Assembly: GCA_029747015.1 (NCBI GenBank)
Contig: JAKOGI010002738.1
Location: 1 to 64,000 of the forward strand
Source: Carnegiea gigantea
Lineage: Eukaryota > Streptophyta > Magnoliopsida > Caryophyllales > Cactaceae
Length of the DNA stretch: 64,000 nt
Direction of reading: 5' to 3'
Part shown: positions 23,598 to 35,967 of the stretch, piece by piece
How positions within the stretch are numbered: the first letter of the stretch is position 1
Layout: every line of letters starts with the position of its first letter
Program-made: the position numbers and the translations under genes
Notes under the pieces: model-generated
Database searches by the model: none
What the model was told of the DNA's origin: nothing
What the model saw: only the letters and a program-made list of their open reading frames with translations

Positions 23598-24752
23598 CTC
23601 ATTGATAAATAGAAAAGAAAAAGATTTGATTGTTGCTTAGTAAACTGATGGGGGGATGTAGGTAATTAGGAGAATACCAAGTAAGATTATGGGTTATTTA
23701 CAAAATGTTAATAACAAAAGCTATTTAAACTTGACTAATAATAGAAAAGCCATTTGGAGCACAAGCAAGGCTGCTTTTGTTGTTATTGAGCCAAAAATGA
23801 ACTGTTTACAAAAGGGAGAGAGATTTTAAAAATTTAGGTTTGTTTATTGCTTGTACCATTCAAAATTCGCAGATCTTTTATAAATATCAAATGTTCATAA
23901 TATATAAGTATTCAATGAATCATTTGCAACTAACATTTTGCCAAATAATCAAGTGGACCAACTAGTTATCAATTATCAGGGCTTAACTTCATCTATTCAC
24001 GTATGCAATTTCAACTCAGATTTCGCGATCTGCCTAGCAGGTGTGCGCCTACTCAATGATCACATTGTATATATGAGCTAATCAGTTGAAGTCTCTCTCC
24101 CCATCATTTCAGACTAAAATGAATTGAAATATGATCGCTCACTGAAAAATGAATTTCTTTTCTTCACAGTATAGGGGTAAGCGTGCTGAACTTCAACTTA
24201 TTGTTCAAAAATTTTTGTCTTTTTGTGTTTTAGGCAGAGTATATGGGAACTTTAAACACCTAGAAACATAAATAAAGCAATGAGACGATCAGTGCATCTA
24301 ACCGAGCTCACAATGACGTTCTGCAAAGTTATGGGCGGTCACAGATAAGTATGTTTTGCAGTATTGGAGCTTCATTTCAGTGTTATCTGGTTCTCTTCTA
24401 ACATAAGAGAGATTATAATGTTTATGTAGATAGTTAACCAAGCTTTATCCTCCTGAGGATGGCGGGAATGCCATAACTTTGAGTTTACTGCAGGATTAGT
24501 CACTAACATTCAATTAATTAAAGTTAATTAGGTGATTAAGAGTCAGAGTGTTACAGTTTCGTTGGCTATTCTTAGAGGAGTTGTGTATTACTATGAGAAC
24601 ATTCGAAATTATAATTATTTTGCCAAGAACAAACTTTTTGTTTGCCTAGATGCGGAATGAAACAAGAAAAAGTGTTGCATTTAAGTAGTAAAAGCATTGC
24701 AATTTGATTGACGTGTTATACTTAGGTAATGAAAGCATTGCATTTAGATTTT
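23598..24752. other. AT-rich target DNA left of the copia insertion
   Basis: No gene is recognised. Near 24670-24745 are three copies of a word like AGTGTTGCATTT / AGCATTGCATTT, similar to the words clustered at 5977-6300. Confidence 0.45.
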
Positions 24753-24757
24753 TCAAC

Positions 24758-25117
24758 TGTTGACCTGTAACGGTCACACAGGATTAAATTGCCCCATTAA
24801 TCCGGCAGTTACAAGGGGATTAATTATGTATTAATCTGCCGTTAAATCTGATATCAGTTGCAGGATTATGTGGCTATAAGAGGGGGTGTGTGTATGTGGA
24901 TTAGGCACAGAAAACACAGCAATCAGAAATCAACACAGTAAGCGAATCCCTCTAATTCTCTCTGATTCCCTCTCAGCCTAACCATCTCTAAGGTTCCGGG
25001 TTTGGAGTGTGGCTCAATGGTGACTTTAGTAGCCACCAATTCGTAGGTAGCAGTCAAGCAATTGTAAGATCCGGACATCCGCGCTTCCGTTTTTCAGGTA
25101 TGGCTAAACTACCTACA
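24758..25117 (+). repeat. 5' LTR of the copia element
   Basis: It starts tgttgacctgtaacggtc and ends taaactacctaca. The partner is 41193-41552, of exactly equal length. A likely TATA-like stretch (tggctataagaggggg near 24870) precedes the probable transcript start. Confidence 0.95.
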
Positions 25118-25118
25118 G

Positions 25119-25131
25119 TGGTATCAGAGCC
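25119..25131 (+). promoter_or_regulatory. Primer binding site of the copia element
   Basis: TGGTATCAGAGCC follows the LTR end after one base and is complementary to initiator tRNA-Met. Confidence 0.95.
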
Positions 25132-26609
25132 ACATTTACTCGTTGCTAGCCCCAAAAATAGTTATTTATGATTGAGCATGATTCTGAATATGCAACACTA
25201 TGTGTTTATACGAATTGTTAATCTGTTCATGCTCACATGCGATAACGCCACATTTGATAATCTGTCATTTATGCTTAGATTAAACTAATTCTGTGTGAAT
25301 CAGCCAGAATGCCTCAAATAAGCATATAGCTATGGTTGTCTTCGTAAATTGTATCAAAATGCTAATCTCTCTACAGGAATATGTCTCGACCATAATCAAT
25401 AATCAAACTGTGTGTTTATATTTTGGTTATGCCAGAAGATGATACATTCAGTTCTAATATTTCATGTCAAGATATATACGAACTGGATGCTCATAAAAAT
25501 CCAAGTTTTTCAGTTTTGCACATGAATCATGCTTGGAACTCTTGATTTTTCATTTGCTGAAAGAGATAAACGAGACCCGACCCTGGATCTGTTCCTGACC
25601 TCCCAGGCCCAAACCCAGAACCTCACGACCCTCTCTCATGCCCAGACAAACCCTTTTAAAAAAAGGGGGTGGAACGGAACTTACCTGACCCATCAGCAAT
25701 GCCGTGGGAGGGGTGGCGCGTGTAAGTCATGCGCCGCCGACAAAAACCCTTTCGGGTGGTTTTCTTCCTCCCAAACCCTTAACCGGGCCGCGATCTACTA
25801 ATTCCGGCCAAAATCCAACCAAATAAACCCATCGCGGCCGCGCGTGTAGGCCCTGCGTCGTCATAGTGATGGCGCGTTGGGCGAGTGGATGGCGTCAATT
25901 GAAACTTCGGTGCCCGATCTACTCACCGGCGTAGACTTCGGGTTGTTTTGGTTGGTGGTTGAGCCAGGGATGGAGTTCTTGAAGGTGGCTAAGGGGGGCT
26001 GTACCATCATCTGGGTGGTGGTGGTGGCCAGCGGTGGTGTCCGGCGTCGAAGAAGACGACCATGGCTGCTATGGAACCGTCGAGGTTCCAGAACAAAAAC
26101 CGGCCATTGTGGTCTCAGCTATGTGCCGAGAATCAACAGAAACTGGAGAGAGGCAGAGAATTAGAGAACCACACAGAGAGAGGTGAGTTCTCTGGAAAGA
26201 GAGAGTCGTGGGTTAGAGAGTTCTGGAGAGAGGCAGAGAGTTAAAGAACCAGAGAAAGAGAGGTAGAGCCGAGGGTTGGAGAAAATCAGCTTTAAATGGC
26301 CTTGATCTGGCATTTTTGTTATTTATTAAAGAAAATATTTAAAAAAAATTGGGCCGTTTTTTTTAGAAAATGTCTTGGGCTACATTTTTATAGCATTTTT
26401 GTGACATGTGGTTCATGTTCATATAGTTCAAATTAGTTTTGAATATATGAAATTGGTATTATATTAATATGTTTAATATTTATGCCAATGGAAATGTAAA
26501 TTAGTTTTATATTTCAACTAATAATGATACCCATAATATTAATGCGTTTAATATTAATCACATGTCTAAATGAAATATAAATTTGTTTTATATTTCAAAC
26601 AACATATGA
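25132..26609 (+). other. Long copia leader with a GC-rich block
   Basis: Together with 35656-35967 this forms a leader of about 1.8 kb before gag, long for a copia element. Bases 25540-26290 are distinctly GC-rich (gcgccgccgac, cgcggccgcgcg), followed by a purine-rich stretch with repeated agagaggcagagag near 26150-26270. Such a block could be captured host DNA. The frames at 25529-25801 and 25877-26244 show no known domain and I do not call them genes. Near 26440-26600 an AT-rich unit (taatatgtttaatatt... ttatatttcaa) is imperfectly repeated. Confidence 0.6.
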
Positions 26610-27587
26610 GTTGGTGTAACACCCCCAGCCCCTAGGCCAGAAGCGTTACGCTTTCCTAACTTCTTACTTAATTCCTGGGACGAAACGGACAGAGTTCCCC
26701 TTAAAAACTGACCATTTCCAGGCTAAAAGCCTTACAATAAGTCCCTATAAATCAACAGAGGCGCAAAACATTTAAAACATAACTCAACGGCCACACGCCG
26801 GAGTTCATAACTCAACGAGCCACTCGCTCGGAGTACACCAACCAGATTGATTCATGAATAAAGAAGAAATGGACGATACAACTCAACGGTTAACAAAACC
26901 GGAGTATTAAGATTTACATTCCAAAACATAGCTAAATTAAACCAAGAAGACATCTAACTAACTTGATGGTTGGCTCAGACGATCGTACAGAGCGACCTTT
27001 ATACCATATGCATTACATGAACTAGAATAATCGTTTACAGACCTTTATAAACTAAGAGTACATTACATGATTTCATTAAACACGTAAGATCCCTTCAAAT
27101 GAGCACATACGGCGCCTTGTAAGCAATAATAGGTTCCTTCTGGACTTATCTAACTCAACTTCTTCCTGTCAGAAAGAAAACCTGAAGAAAAGAGGAAAGA
27201 GTAGTGGGATGAGCAATCACACGCTCAGTGAGTGTCCCCCAACCCCCTTAAAACCAAAACCGTTGTAGGCAATACTATCTTTACTAGTCACATATCACGT
27301 TTCCATACTTTACTATCATAATAGATATTCATAGAACCTTAATGGGAGGATCCCTAAACATAAACTTCACTTCGACCACTCAGTCATATTTCTAGGTTCC
27401 TCAACGATGGAATTCTTTACTAGCAAGCAATTAGGCACGTGAGTAAGCATCGAAGGCTAAGTATAAGGATCTTTTCTTTTCATAATATAACTTCCTAACA
27501 CTCCATTTAAACTACATATGAACCCTCAATCATATGATGTGTATATAAGGTTATCCTTTTTTTATAATTACACTTTTCTTGGCATTT

Positions 27588-27811
27588 CATTCATATAATA
27601 TACATATCACACACATAAACACATATCAAGCATTTAAGTACCTTTAAACATCATATTAAGTTATATGACACCCCCGCATGCTATTCACATATCAACGTTC
27701 ATTCATATAATATACATATCACAGACATAAATACATATCAAGCATTTAAGTACCTTTAAACATCATATTAAGCTATATGACACCCTCACATGCTATTCAC
27801 ATATCAACGTT
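27588..27811. repeat. Two tandem copies of a 112-bp unit
   Basis: The unit starts cattcatataatatacatat and ends ctattcacatatcaacgtt. It is repeated once (27588-27699 and 27700-27811) with a few substitutions. The deletion in the partner LTR begins inside the first copy. Confidence 0.9.
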
Positions 27812-29149
27812 CATTCTTTTAGGAAGAGACGCCTTCATTCACGGAATTTTTAACGTGCTATAACTTTCTTTCTCATCTCATATACTTTAAATCAGACAGA
27901 TTTGCTATGGATAAGAATGATGCCACATAAGATTAAAATCCACGTTCAACCATACTTAAGAATCATTCATAATGCATCCATTGAAAGCTTTCCTTTAATA
28001 CATAGGCTAAGAATCCACATTCAAACATGCTTGTGGATCATTTCATAACTCATTCATTAAAAACTTTCTTTCTTTCGTTGAAAACGTTTTCTTGGTCTTC
28101 AAAGGAAGTTTCATTTAGTTCGGTCGTGTAACGACCCTTATAATCTTTTCATACATCATTCCATATAGCCTTTTGGGCCCATAAAAAGAACTTCCTTACC
28201 TTTTTAATCGTTTAAAATGGCAAAGGGCCAATTGCTTTTCTTAACTTAGTACGAAAGCACTTCTGGCATAAGATCATTACAGGGTGCTGATTGGGTGAGA
28301 ACTATTCTCGACTCCATAGTGAGACCTAACGCTCACGTTTAAGCTCTTACTCTTGGGATGGCTACATATAACATATCGGACCATTACATTAGCCCTCGTC
28401 AGGGCCTCTAGGGTTTATCTGGACTTATCTCCTAGGGTAACATCATTCTTTTCATTCTTTTGATTCTTTTCATATGGTCTGAAGCACATTATCTTAGCCA
28501 TTTTAAAGCGTATGGGCCATAACGGCTAATAATTTTGTTGTGTCTTTTGGTAAAATCATTTATCACATAACTCACACTTTTCTAAACCATTTTAGGGATT
28601 CTCTCGTTCAAGCAGGTTCACTCCCAAATACTGTTTGTATAGCGAAAATAGGCCATTGCTTGCTATTAATCATGGCTATTATTAGTTTGAAAACACGAGA
28701 AACGTTCTTTGTCAAATCACCACACTTTCACGCATAATGCAGCTTAGATATATAAAGGGGAAAAGGATTCACACGTTTCACATTCAAACACTTCATAATC
28801 ATTTCAACACAATGAGCCACACATGGCCTCGCAATCCACACGATTGCGATAATTTCACAACCCGAACTCCCTCCTCACAAGCGCCGTACCACAAGACCTC
28901 GAACGCTCATGATTCTTTCCTCAAACCATCCAACTACCAACTCGATTCATTGATTTATTGATCACAACATATTATCATATTAGCTTATGTAAAAGGGAGT
29001 GAGGTTTAGGCTCTTACCTGAGCAACCAACACCATTCAGTGGTGCATTACAACAAGCATACATATAGCCACATTTATCCATAATTCGACAACACTTTATT
29101 CAGTAAATCAAATATAATTTGATTCTAAACATATACGATGCATTTCGAA

Positions 29150-29840
29150 GTAACTTTCCTAAGCATGAATGTACTAAAAAGGGTTCGAATGAAAGCTAAA
29201 CATATTTCAATAGCTTCGAATTTAATTTGTTTACATGCATTAGCTATTTAACTCGAATTGAAGCTAAACGCGTTTATATAACTTCGAGATTAATTCCTTT
29301 AATATGCATTAGCTAATCCACTTGATTCGAAGCTAAACACATCTCATTAACCTCGAAATTAGCTCATTTGCATGCATCGGTTAATCAATTCGAATGGAAG
29401 CTAAATACGTTAAAAGGACTTCGATTTTAATCATTTTCCACATATTAGCTAAATAACTTGAATAGAAGCTAAGCACGTTAACGCAACTTCGATTTTAATT
29501 CTTTTTCATACATTAACTCATTAACTTGAATCGATGCTAAACATGTTAAACTAACTTCGTTTTTAATCCTTATTCATGCATCAACTAATTAACTTGAATC
29601 GATGCTAAACACGTATAATTCACTTCGAATTACAATCTCAGGCATCCATTAACTACATGCATTCGAATTAACGCTAAACGCATGTAATTCACTTCGAATT
29701 ACAATCTCAGGCATAAATTGACAACATGAATCGAATTTAAGCAGGTATATAAATTAACTACATGCATTCGAATTAACGCTAAACGCATATAATTCACTTC
29801 GAATTACAATCTCAGGTATAAATTGACTACATGAATCGAA
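29150..29840. repeat. Minisatellite with a 68-bp period
   Basis: The word agctaaac or gctaaac, followed by a stretch ending acttcgaattt/acttcgatttt, recurs at 29194, 29262, 29331, 29399, 29467, 29535, 29603 and 29672. The spacing is 68-69 bp. A longer step leads to another copy at 29777. Copies are diverged but the register is strict. Confidence 0.9.
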
Positions 29841-30917
29841 TTTAAGCAGGTATAGCTCACTTCTTGACATTTCTAACGCATTTAGCAAACCCTAACTTGA
29901 CATGCAACATTAATCTGCTGAAAACATTTTCGAAATTAGTAATAGCTTAGGAGGCGAGAGCACCCACCTCGATACCACGCTAGAGACACGCGATTTAGCT
30001 TGAATTGAGGCCAAAAATCGAACACCAAAAGCCAGACGCTCCTCTGCTCTTCGCGCGTGATTCGACTAGCCCAAACCCAAAAACCCTAACTTGTAGTTTT
30101 TTTGAGAAATTTAAGCATGGTTAAGGACGATTCAAGGTGGGGATTCAACTTAAAGGAGTAGAGAAGTTCGAAACTCACCGTGCATGCGTGATTTCGACCG
30201 AGTGTCCGGCCGTCCTTGCGCTAGAATCGGCCCAGCCATGGCCGATTTTCGCTCAACCTCGGCACAGGTTGGTCGCCGACAGCCAGGGGAGGCGGATTGG
30301 GGCTTTGAACCGGCGAGTATAGCGTGTGTGAGGTGAGGAGATAAGGGAGACGGTGGTGGCTTTTGGGTGGTGGAGGACGCGTGCTGGGGGGACACCAGTG
30401 GTCTCCTCTCGCCGGTGACGCGTGATGGACGGCGATGACGTCAGACGCCGGCCACTGGTTGCCGGTGAGAGGAAGAGAGAGAGTGAGAGCGAAGCAGAGA
30501 GGAGAGAGAGGCGTTTGTGGGAGTCGGGTCTCAGGTACCCGACTTCGACCCCCCCCTTTTTGATCCACTTTTCCCTTTCTTTTGTTGTTTTGGGTTAAAC
30601 TAACAACATTCAATTAAATTCCGGTCCCGTACTCGCTAATGGTTAAGCTAAACCCGAATTGAACGACCTGCCATGAACATTTCGGTTTAAACTTTGGGAA
30701 TCGTCCAAGTAAAACGAAAAACGATTTTAAAAAACTCGGTTTAGCGTTGATTCGATAATTTTATAAATAAGTAACATCGATAATAACATTAATCAAATAA
30801 TCGTTCTTTTTAATGAATTTAATCGTTAAAAACTCACACAGTTACTAAAAATACGATTTTATAACGTAAAAGCAAGACAGGTAACTTAACGTAAAAATAA
30901 CGAAGGTGGGTCTTACA

Positions 30918-30932
30918 TTCTTCCCGCCTTAA
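30918..30932 (-). promoter_or_regulatory. Polypurine tract of the nested element
   Basis: The minus strand reads AAGGCGGGAAGAA directly before the LTR start TGTAAGACCC. Upstream, GAATTTCGAGGACAAAATTC is the conserved end of chromovirus pol, the only coding relic left. Confidence 0.8.
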
Positions 30933-33564
30933 AAGAATTTTGTCCTCGAAATTCCAAATCTAAGTTCGGTTTTTTCTAAAATGAATGCGCGCAGGTAAGA
31001 TCTACACGGTGGGTTTCCAAAAAGTTCCATTTTGCAATCACTACTTCTTTTTAAATCAAAAGAAAATGTCTTATGGTATCCAGTCTCCTCCTCGCCAATC
31101 TCTTCAGGCGTCTACTCGCTCTATTTAGGCTCCGAGGGCAAATCGCATTGAAGTGAGGCAAATGAGTTGGCGTGGAAAACCATATTAAACTTATTTCAAA
31201 AAGGGATGAGGACTTTGAATGACCTACACACTACTCGTATCATGACAAGGAGTTCTATGCACATGTATCGCTATGGGTTGGCATCCAAGGGTATGACTTC
31301 AGGTCGCAACAAACAAGGGTCATAATAATTAACCCTGAGACCCCTATGACACTCTAGAGTGATAAGAACAATTCATAGTATCACGTAGGTTCACTTTAGC
31401 ACAATGACATAGCATGAAATCAATAACTCAACGTTTTTACCCAAGAATTACATGCAACATCAATTGTATAGGGGAGTAAATATATGGTTTCTGGGTTGTG
31501 GTGGGTTTGGTACAAGGTTCTTATAGCTAGTGTTGCCTTTTTACAACTCATACATTATTCTGGTTGGTTATATTGACAACTACGCCTCACAACTCCATGA
31601 AAGGTTATGGCAAAGACTCCTATATGACTCTAAGTTCAACCAACACATTTGCGGTGCTCATAGGTGAATACGTGCATATATAGACGCATCTTGAGAAACA
31701 GTAATGGTTATATGCAAAACGGTACCAGGCCTAGCTACCAGATAATTAGTTGGAGGGATAGCCTCACATAATAGCCAAGGTATGGTAAGACAGCATCAGC
31801 AGCATGCATTATGTCTAGCGAAGCATCATTCAAGGTTTTCATATCATGTATCACCTAAAGCTCATCATGCACAACACAATACAAGCTAACTCAATCTTGT
31901 TATGCCAGGACACTTGGTTGAACCTTGCCAGGGGTTGATTGATTCCCCCCCCCACATATCCATTCATATGCCTTAAGGTCATGCATCCAACTAGAGTCAC
32001 GGGTGTGCTAGCACGTGGTGTGGCTAAAGTATAGAATGTACAAGGCATATATAATTGCGAATGCGAACTCCTACGTCACAAGATCTTTTTACTAGGCATA
32101 TAAGTAATTGGCCATTCAATCAAACATAAGAGGCATAGACCTTAGTTCGAATAGAAAATGAGTAACTCCCTTACAATCATGATTATTCTAGCATGCCATT
32201 CAATGATGCTTTTAGAGATAAACATTTCAAAGCAAAGGTTACAATCGCACAATCACACTATGGTATATGTGCACAATCAGCAATTTAACCACAACATAAG
32301 GACTATACGCTATGTAGTGATTAGCTAACTATAACTACACGAAGCAACAACTCATGTAGGTTGAATTCTTTGCCCAATTAAGTGACATACCCAATAAGAA
32401 TCAAGTCGAAGAAGCACCACATAGCTTACTTACTTTACCGTCAGTTAATAAACATACAGTTGGCCCTGCATATCATTCTAAGTGACTATATAAGCTTTCA
32501 AGGTCCATACATTGTGCAATATGCCATGGTTTCAAGTTCACAACTAATGACACATAAGGGGTCATTTAGAAGGGCATACAGGATTGCATTTTTCATTTGC
32601 AAACTAAGGTCAAAGTATGTCTTGAAACTTATCAAAATCATTAAAAATTAGCCATCAACCGACTAACAGGCATAAGAACGAATCTAAGTGTCAATAACAC
32701 GTATGGAATAACACTTAGGTCACAATCAACAGGACTCTGCCACAATCACTCATATTGGCATGCGCACACACGAAGCTATCACTCAACCTTCTTAACAATC
32801 AAACATTCACGAAAAAGGTTTATTGTCAAAAAGAAGCTTTTAGTCAAGAGGGGTAATTCTTAGTTGCTTATAACTTGTCATTTACACATCAAGCAACATA
32901 TGCATCTTGGCAGACAGGCATCCAAAACGATTAGTTGCGCATAGAAACTTACAACAGTAGCAGAGACTCGAGTGTGATTATAAAGCAAATGCAAGCTTTC
33001 AAATGCGGCATTAAAACCTAACCACATAATTAAAAGGGTCTCTCAACGCGAAGCAAACATCTTAATTCACTATTTAGAAAAGTCTCAACTTTCAAAATCT
33101 CTAGGTTTTCAAACGAGAAATAGTCCAACTGCCTCTAGCCTATCCTTACCAACCATTAAGTACGTCTACTCACTCCATTACGGGGCCCGAGGAGCAAATC
33201 GTACCTTAGGGGCAAGAATATGCTTAGAGTTCAAACATTTTCAACCGTTCGAGTTCAACCCGAGTACACTTTAAACCTTCGATTTAAATCATCAAGGCGC
33301 ATTTATAAGGCAATCGCTGCTAAGCTAACACTTAGCTCATTCACGAATACACGAGTCATTCAGTCCACACTCTAATATAAGGCTCACTTATGCAATTAAT
33401 AAGTTCACTAAAGCCATGCATAGCCCATTAGACGCACCGACTTTTACAACAAGGAGCGCATTTGCACACAAAGGCACGGCATATAGCACCTCATCCTAAA
33501 TACGTTCCTAGGCGACTATATGAAATGCAAGACTCGGGTCGCGGCCTATGGTCGCAGGACCTTT
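30933..33564 (-). other. Non-coding interior of the nested element
   Basis: No frame longer than about 90 codons is present and none resembles gag or pol. A stretch near 31109-31150 (cgtctactcgctctattt ... ccgagggcaaatcg) recurs in diverged form near 33163-33204, so the two ends of the interior share sequence. The function is unknown. In such elements this region presumably supplies RNA packaging signals. Confidence 0.75.
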
Positions 33565-33579
33565 GCTCTGATACCATCA
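33565..33579 (-). promoter_or_regulatory. Primer binding site of the nested element
   Basis: The minus strand reads TGATGGTATCAGAGC just after the LTR end, containing the tRNA-Met primer core TGGTATCAGAGC. Confidence 0.92.
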
Positions 33580-33580
33580 A

Positions 33581-35650
33581 TGTAACACCCCCAGCTCCTA
33601 GGCCAGAAGCGTTAGGCTTTCCTAACTTCTTAATTAATTCTTGGGACGAAACGGGCAAAGTTCCCCCTAAAACCTGACCATTTCCAGGCTAAAAGCCTTA
33701 CAATAAGTCCCTGTAAATCAACAGAAGCGCAAAACATTTAAAACATAGCTCAACGGCCACACGCCGGAGTTCATAACTCAACGAGCCACTCGCTCGGAGT
33801 ACACCAACCAGATTGATTCATGAATACAGAAGAAATGGAAGATACAACTCAACGGTTAACAAAACCGAAGTATTAAGATTTACATCCCAAAACATAGCTA
33901 AATTAAACCAAGAAGACATCTAACTAAATTGATGGTTGGCACAGACGGCCATACAGAGCGACCTTTATACCATATGCATTATATGAACTAGAATAATCAT
34001 TTACAGACCATTATAAACTAAGAGTACATTACATGACTTCATTAAACACGTAAGATTCGTTCAAATGAGCACATACGACACCTTGTAAGCAATAATAGGT
34101 TCCTTCTGGACTTATCTGACTCCACTTCTTCCTGTCAGAAAGAAAACCTGGGGAAAAGGGGAAAGAGTAGTGGGATGAGCAACCACACGCTCAGTGCGTG
34201 TCTCCCGAACCCCTTAAAACTAAAACCGTTGCAGGCAATACTATCTTTACTAGTCACATATCACGTTTCCATTACTTTACTATCATAATAGATATTTATA
34301 GAACCTTTATGGGAGGATCACTAAACATAGACTTCACTTCGACCACTCAATCATATTTCTAGGTTCCTCAACGACGGAGTTCTTTACTAGCAAGTAGTTA
34401 TGCACGTGAGTAAGCATCGAAGGCTAAGTATAAGGATCTTTTCTTTTCATAACATAACTTCCTAACACTCCATTTAAACTACACATGAACCCTCAATCAT
34501 ATGATGTGTATATAAGGTTATCCCTTTTCATAAATACACTTTTCTTGGCATTTCATTCATATCGTATACATATCACACAAGCAGGTATAGCTCACTTCTT
34601 GACATTTCTAACGCATTTAGCAAACCCTAACTTGACATGCAACATCAATCTGCTGAAAACATTTTCAAAATTAGTAATAGCTGAGGAGGCGAGAACACCC
34701 ACCTCGATACCACGCTAGAGACACGCGATTTAGCTTGAATTGAGGCCAAAAATCGAACATCAAAAGCCAGACGCTCCTCTGCTCTTCGCACGTGATTCAA
34801 CTAGCCCAAACCCAAAAACCCTAACTTGTAGTTTTTTGAGAAATTTAAGCATGGTTAAGGACGATTCAAGGTGGGGATTCAACTTAAAGGAGTAGAGAAG
34901 TTCGAAACTCACTGTGCATGCGTGATTTCGACCGAGTGTCCAGCCGTCCTTGCGCTAGAATCGGCCCAGCCATGGCCGATTTTCGCTCAGCCTCGGCACA
35001 GGTTGGTCGCCGGCAGCCAGGGGAGGCGGATTGGGGCTTTGAACCGGCGAGTATAGCGTGTGTGAGGTGAGGAGATGAGGGAGACGGTGGTGGCTTTTGG
35101 GCGGTGGAGGACGTGTGCTGGGGGGACACCGGTGGTCTCCTCTCGCCGGAGACGCGTGATGGACGGCGGTGACGCCAGACGCCGGCCACTGGTTGCCGGT
35201 GAGAGGAAGAGAGAGAGTGAGAGCGAAGCAGAGAGAGAGAGAGGGCGTTTGGGGGAGTCGGGTCTCAGGTAGCCGACTTCGACCCCCCCTTTTTGATCCA
35301 TTGTCCCCTTTTTTTTTGTTGTTTTGGGTTAAACTAACAACATTCAACTAAATTCTGGTCCCGTACTCGCTAATGGTTAGGCTAAACCCGAATTGAACGA
35401 CCTACCATGAACATTTCGGTTTAAACTTTGGGAATCGGCCAAGTAAAACGAAAAACGATTTTAAAAACTCGGTTTAGCGTTGATTCGATAATTTTATAAA
35501 TAAGTAACATCGATAATAACATTAATCAAATAATCGTTCTTTTTAATGAATTTAATCGTTAAAAACTCACACAGTTACTAAAAATACGATTTTATAACGT
35601 AAAAGCAAGACAGACAACTGAACGTAAAAATAACGAAGGTGGGTCTTACA
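33581..35650 (-). repeat. LTR (5' LTR of the nested element) with a 2.2-kb internal deletion
   Basis: It is colinear with the partner except that cacaca at about 34579 joins directly to agcaggtatagctcac. This skips partner bases about 27614-29844 and with them both tandem arrays. The remainder is very similar to the partner. Confidence 0.92.
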
Positions 35651-35967
35651 GTTGGTTAATAATGATATATGAATTTTTTTTATATGCAAGTCATTATTAC
35701 CAATATGAATTAGCTTGACATGGTATAATATATGTGTGATATTTGTGTAAACGTTAATTTGTTTAACAATTTTTTTAATGAACGTCTATAGATTGAGCTC
35801 TTATAGAAAATTTTGTGATTAAATTATTTAAATTTCTAATTCATGATTGTATGAGATGATTATGAGCTTGGCGAAATTTTCAATCATATGACATGAATGA
35901 TGAAATTTATAATAATTTAATTGCTTAGAGTAATGTGCCTAATGTCCATCTTTTAATACTTGTAGAT

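Larger units (their letters stand above)
26615..30917 (-). repeat. LTR (3' LTR of the nested element), 4.3 kb
   Basis: This is the longer of the pair and includes two tandem arrays absent from the partner. The GC-rich part at 30180-30560, near the U3 start on the minus strand, produces overlapping proline-rich frames that occur again at 34900-35300 in the partner and are not genes. Confidence 0.92.
26615..35650 (-). mobile_element. Non-autonomous chromovirus-like gypsy element (LARD-type) nested in the copia
   Basis: Two LTRs (26615-30917 and 33581-35650) begin TGTAACACCCCCAG and end GGTGGGTCTTACA, flanked by the perfect TSD gttgg (26610-26614 and 35651-35655). The minus strand has a perfect tRNA-Met primer site and a purine tract. 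The 2.66-kb interior has no gag or pol apart from a pol-tail relic (minus strand, about 30940-30957) next to the purine tract. It therefore resembles a large retrotransposon derivative that uses proteins of a Tekay-type relative. LTR landmarks such as cacgctcagtgagtg and aaaaccaaaacc are shared with the Tekay-type LTRs at 6480 and 49505. The right LTR has lost about 2.2 kb. Confidence 0.92.

Noticed and set aside
25119..25131. tRNA gene signal
   Set aside because: The matches (also at 3846 and 33565) are short primer sites complementary to a tRNA end, without a cloverleaf.
25529..26244. Three plus-strand frames in the GC-rich copia leader
   Set aside because: There is no recognisable domain, the composition follows GC content, and the frames overlap each other. 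I keep the block as possibly captured DNA only.
29150..29840. CRISPR-like regular array (also 51230-51660)
   Set aside because: The whole 60-68-bp unit is repeated, with no constant repeat plus unique spacer, and it lies in a plant retrotransposon LTR.
30137..35351. Proline-rich frames at 30137-30613 and 34871-35351
   Set aside because: They are equivalent places in the two LTRs of the nested element, open in several frames at once because of high GC.
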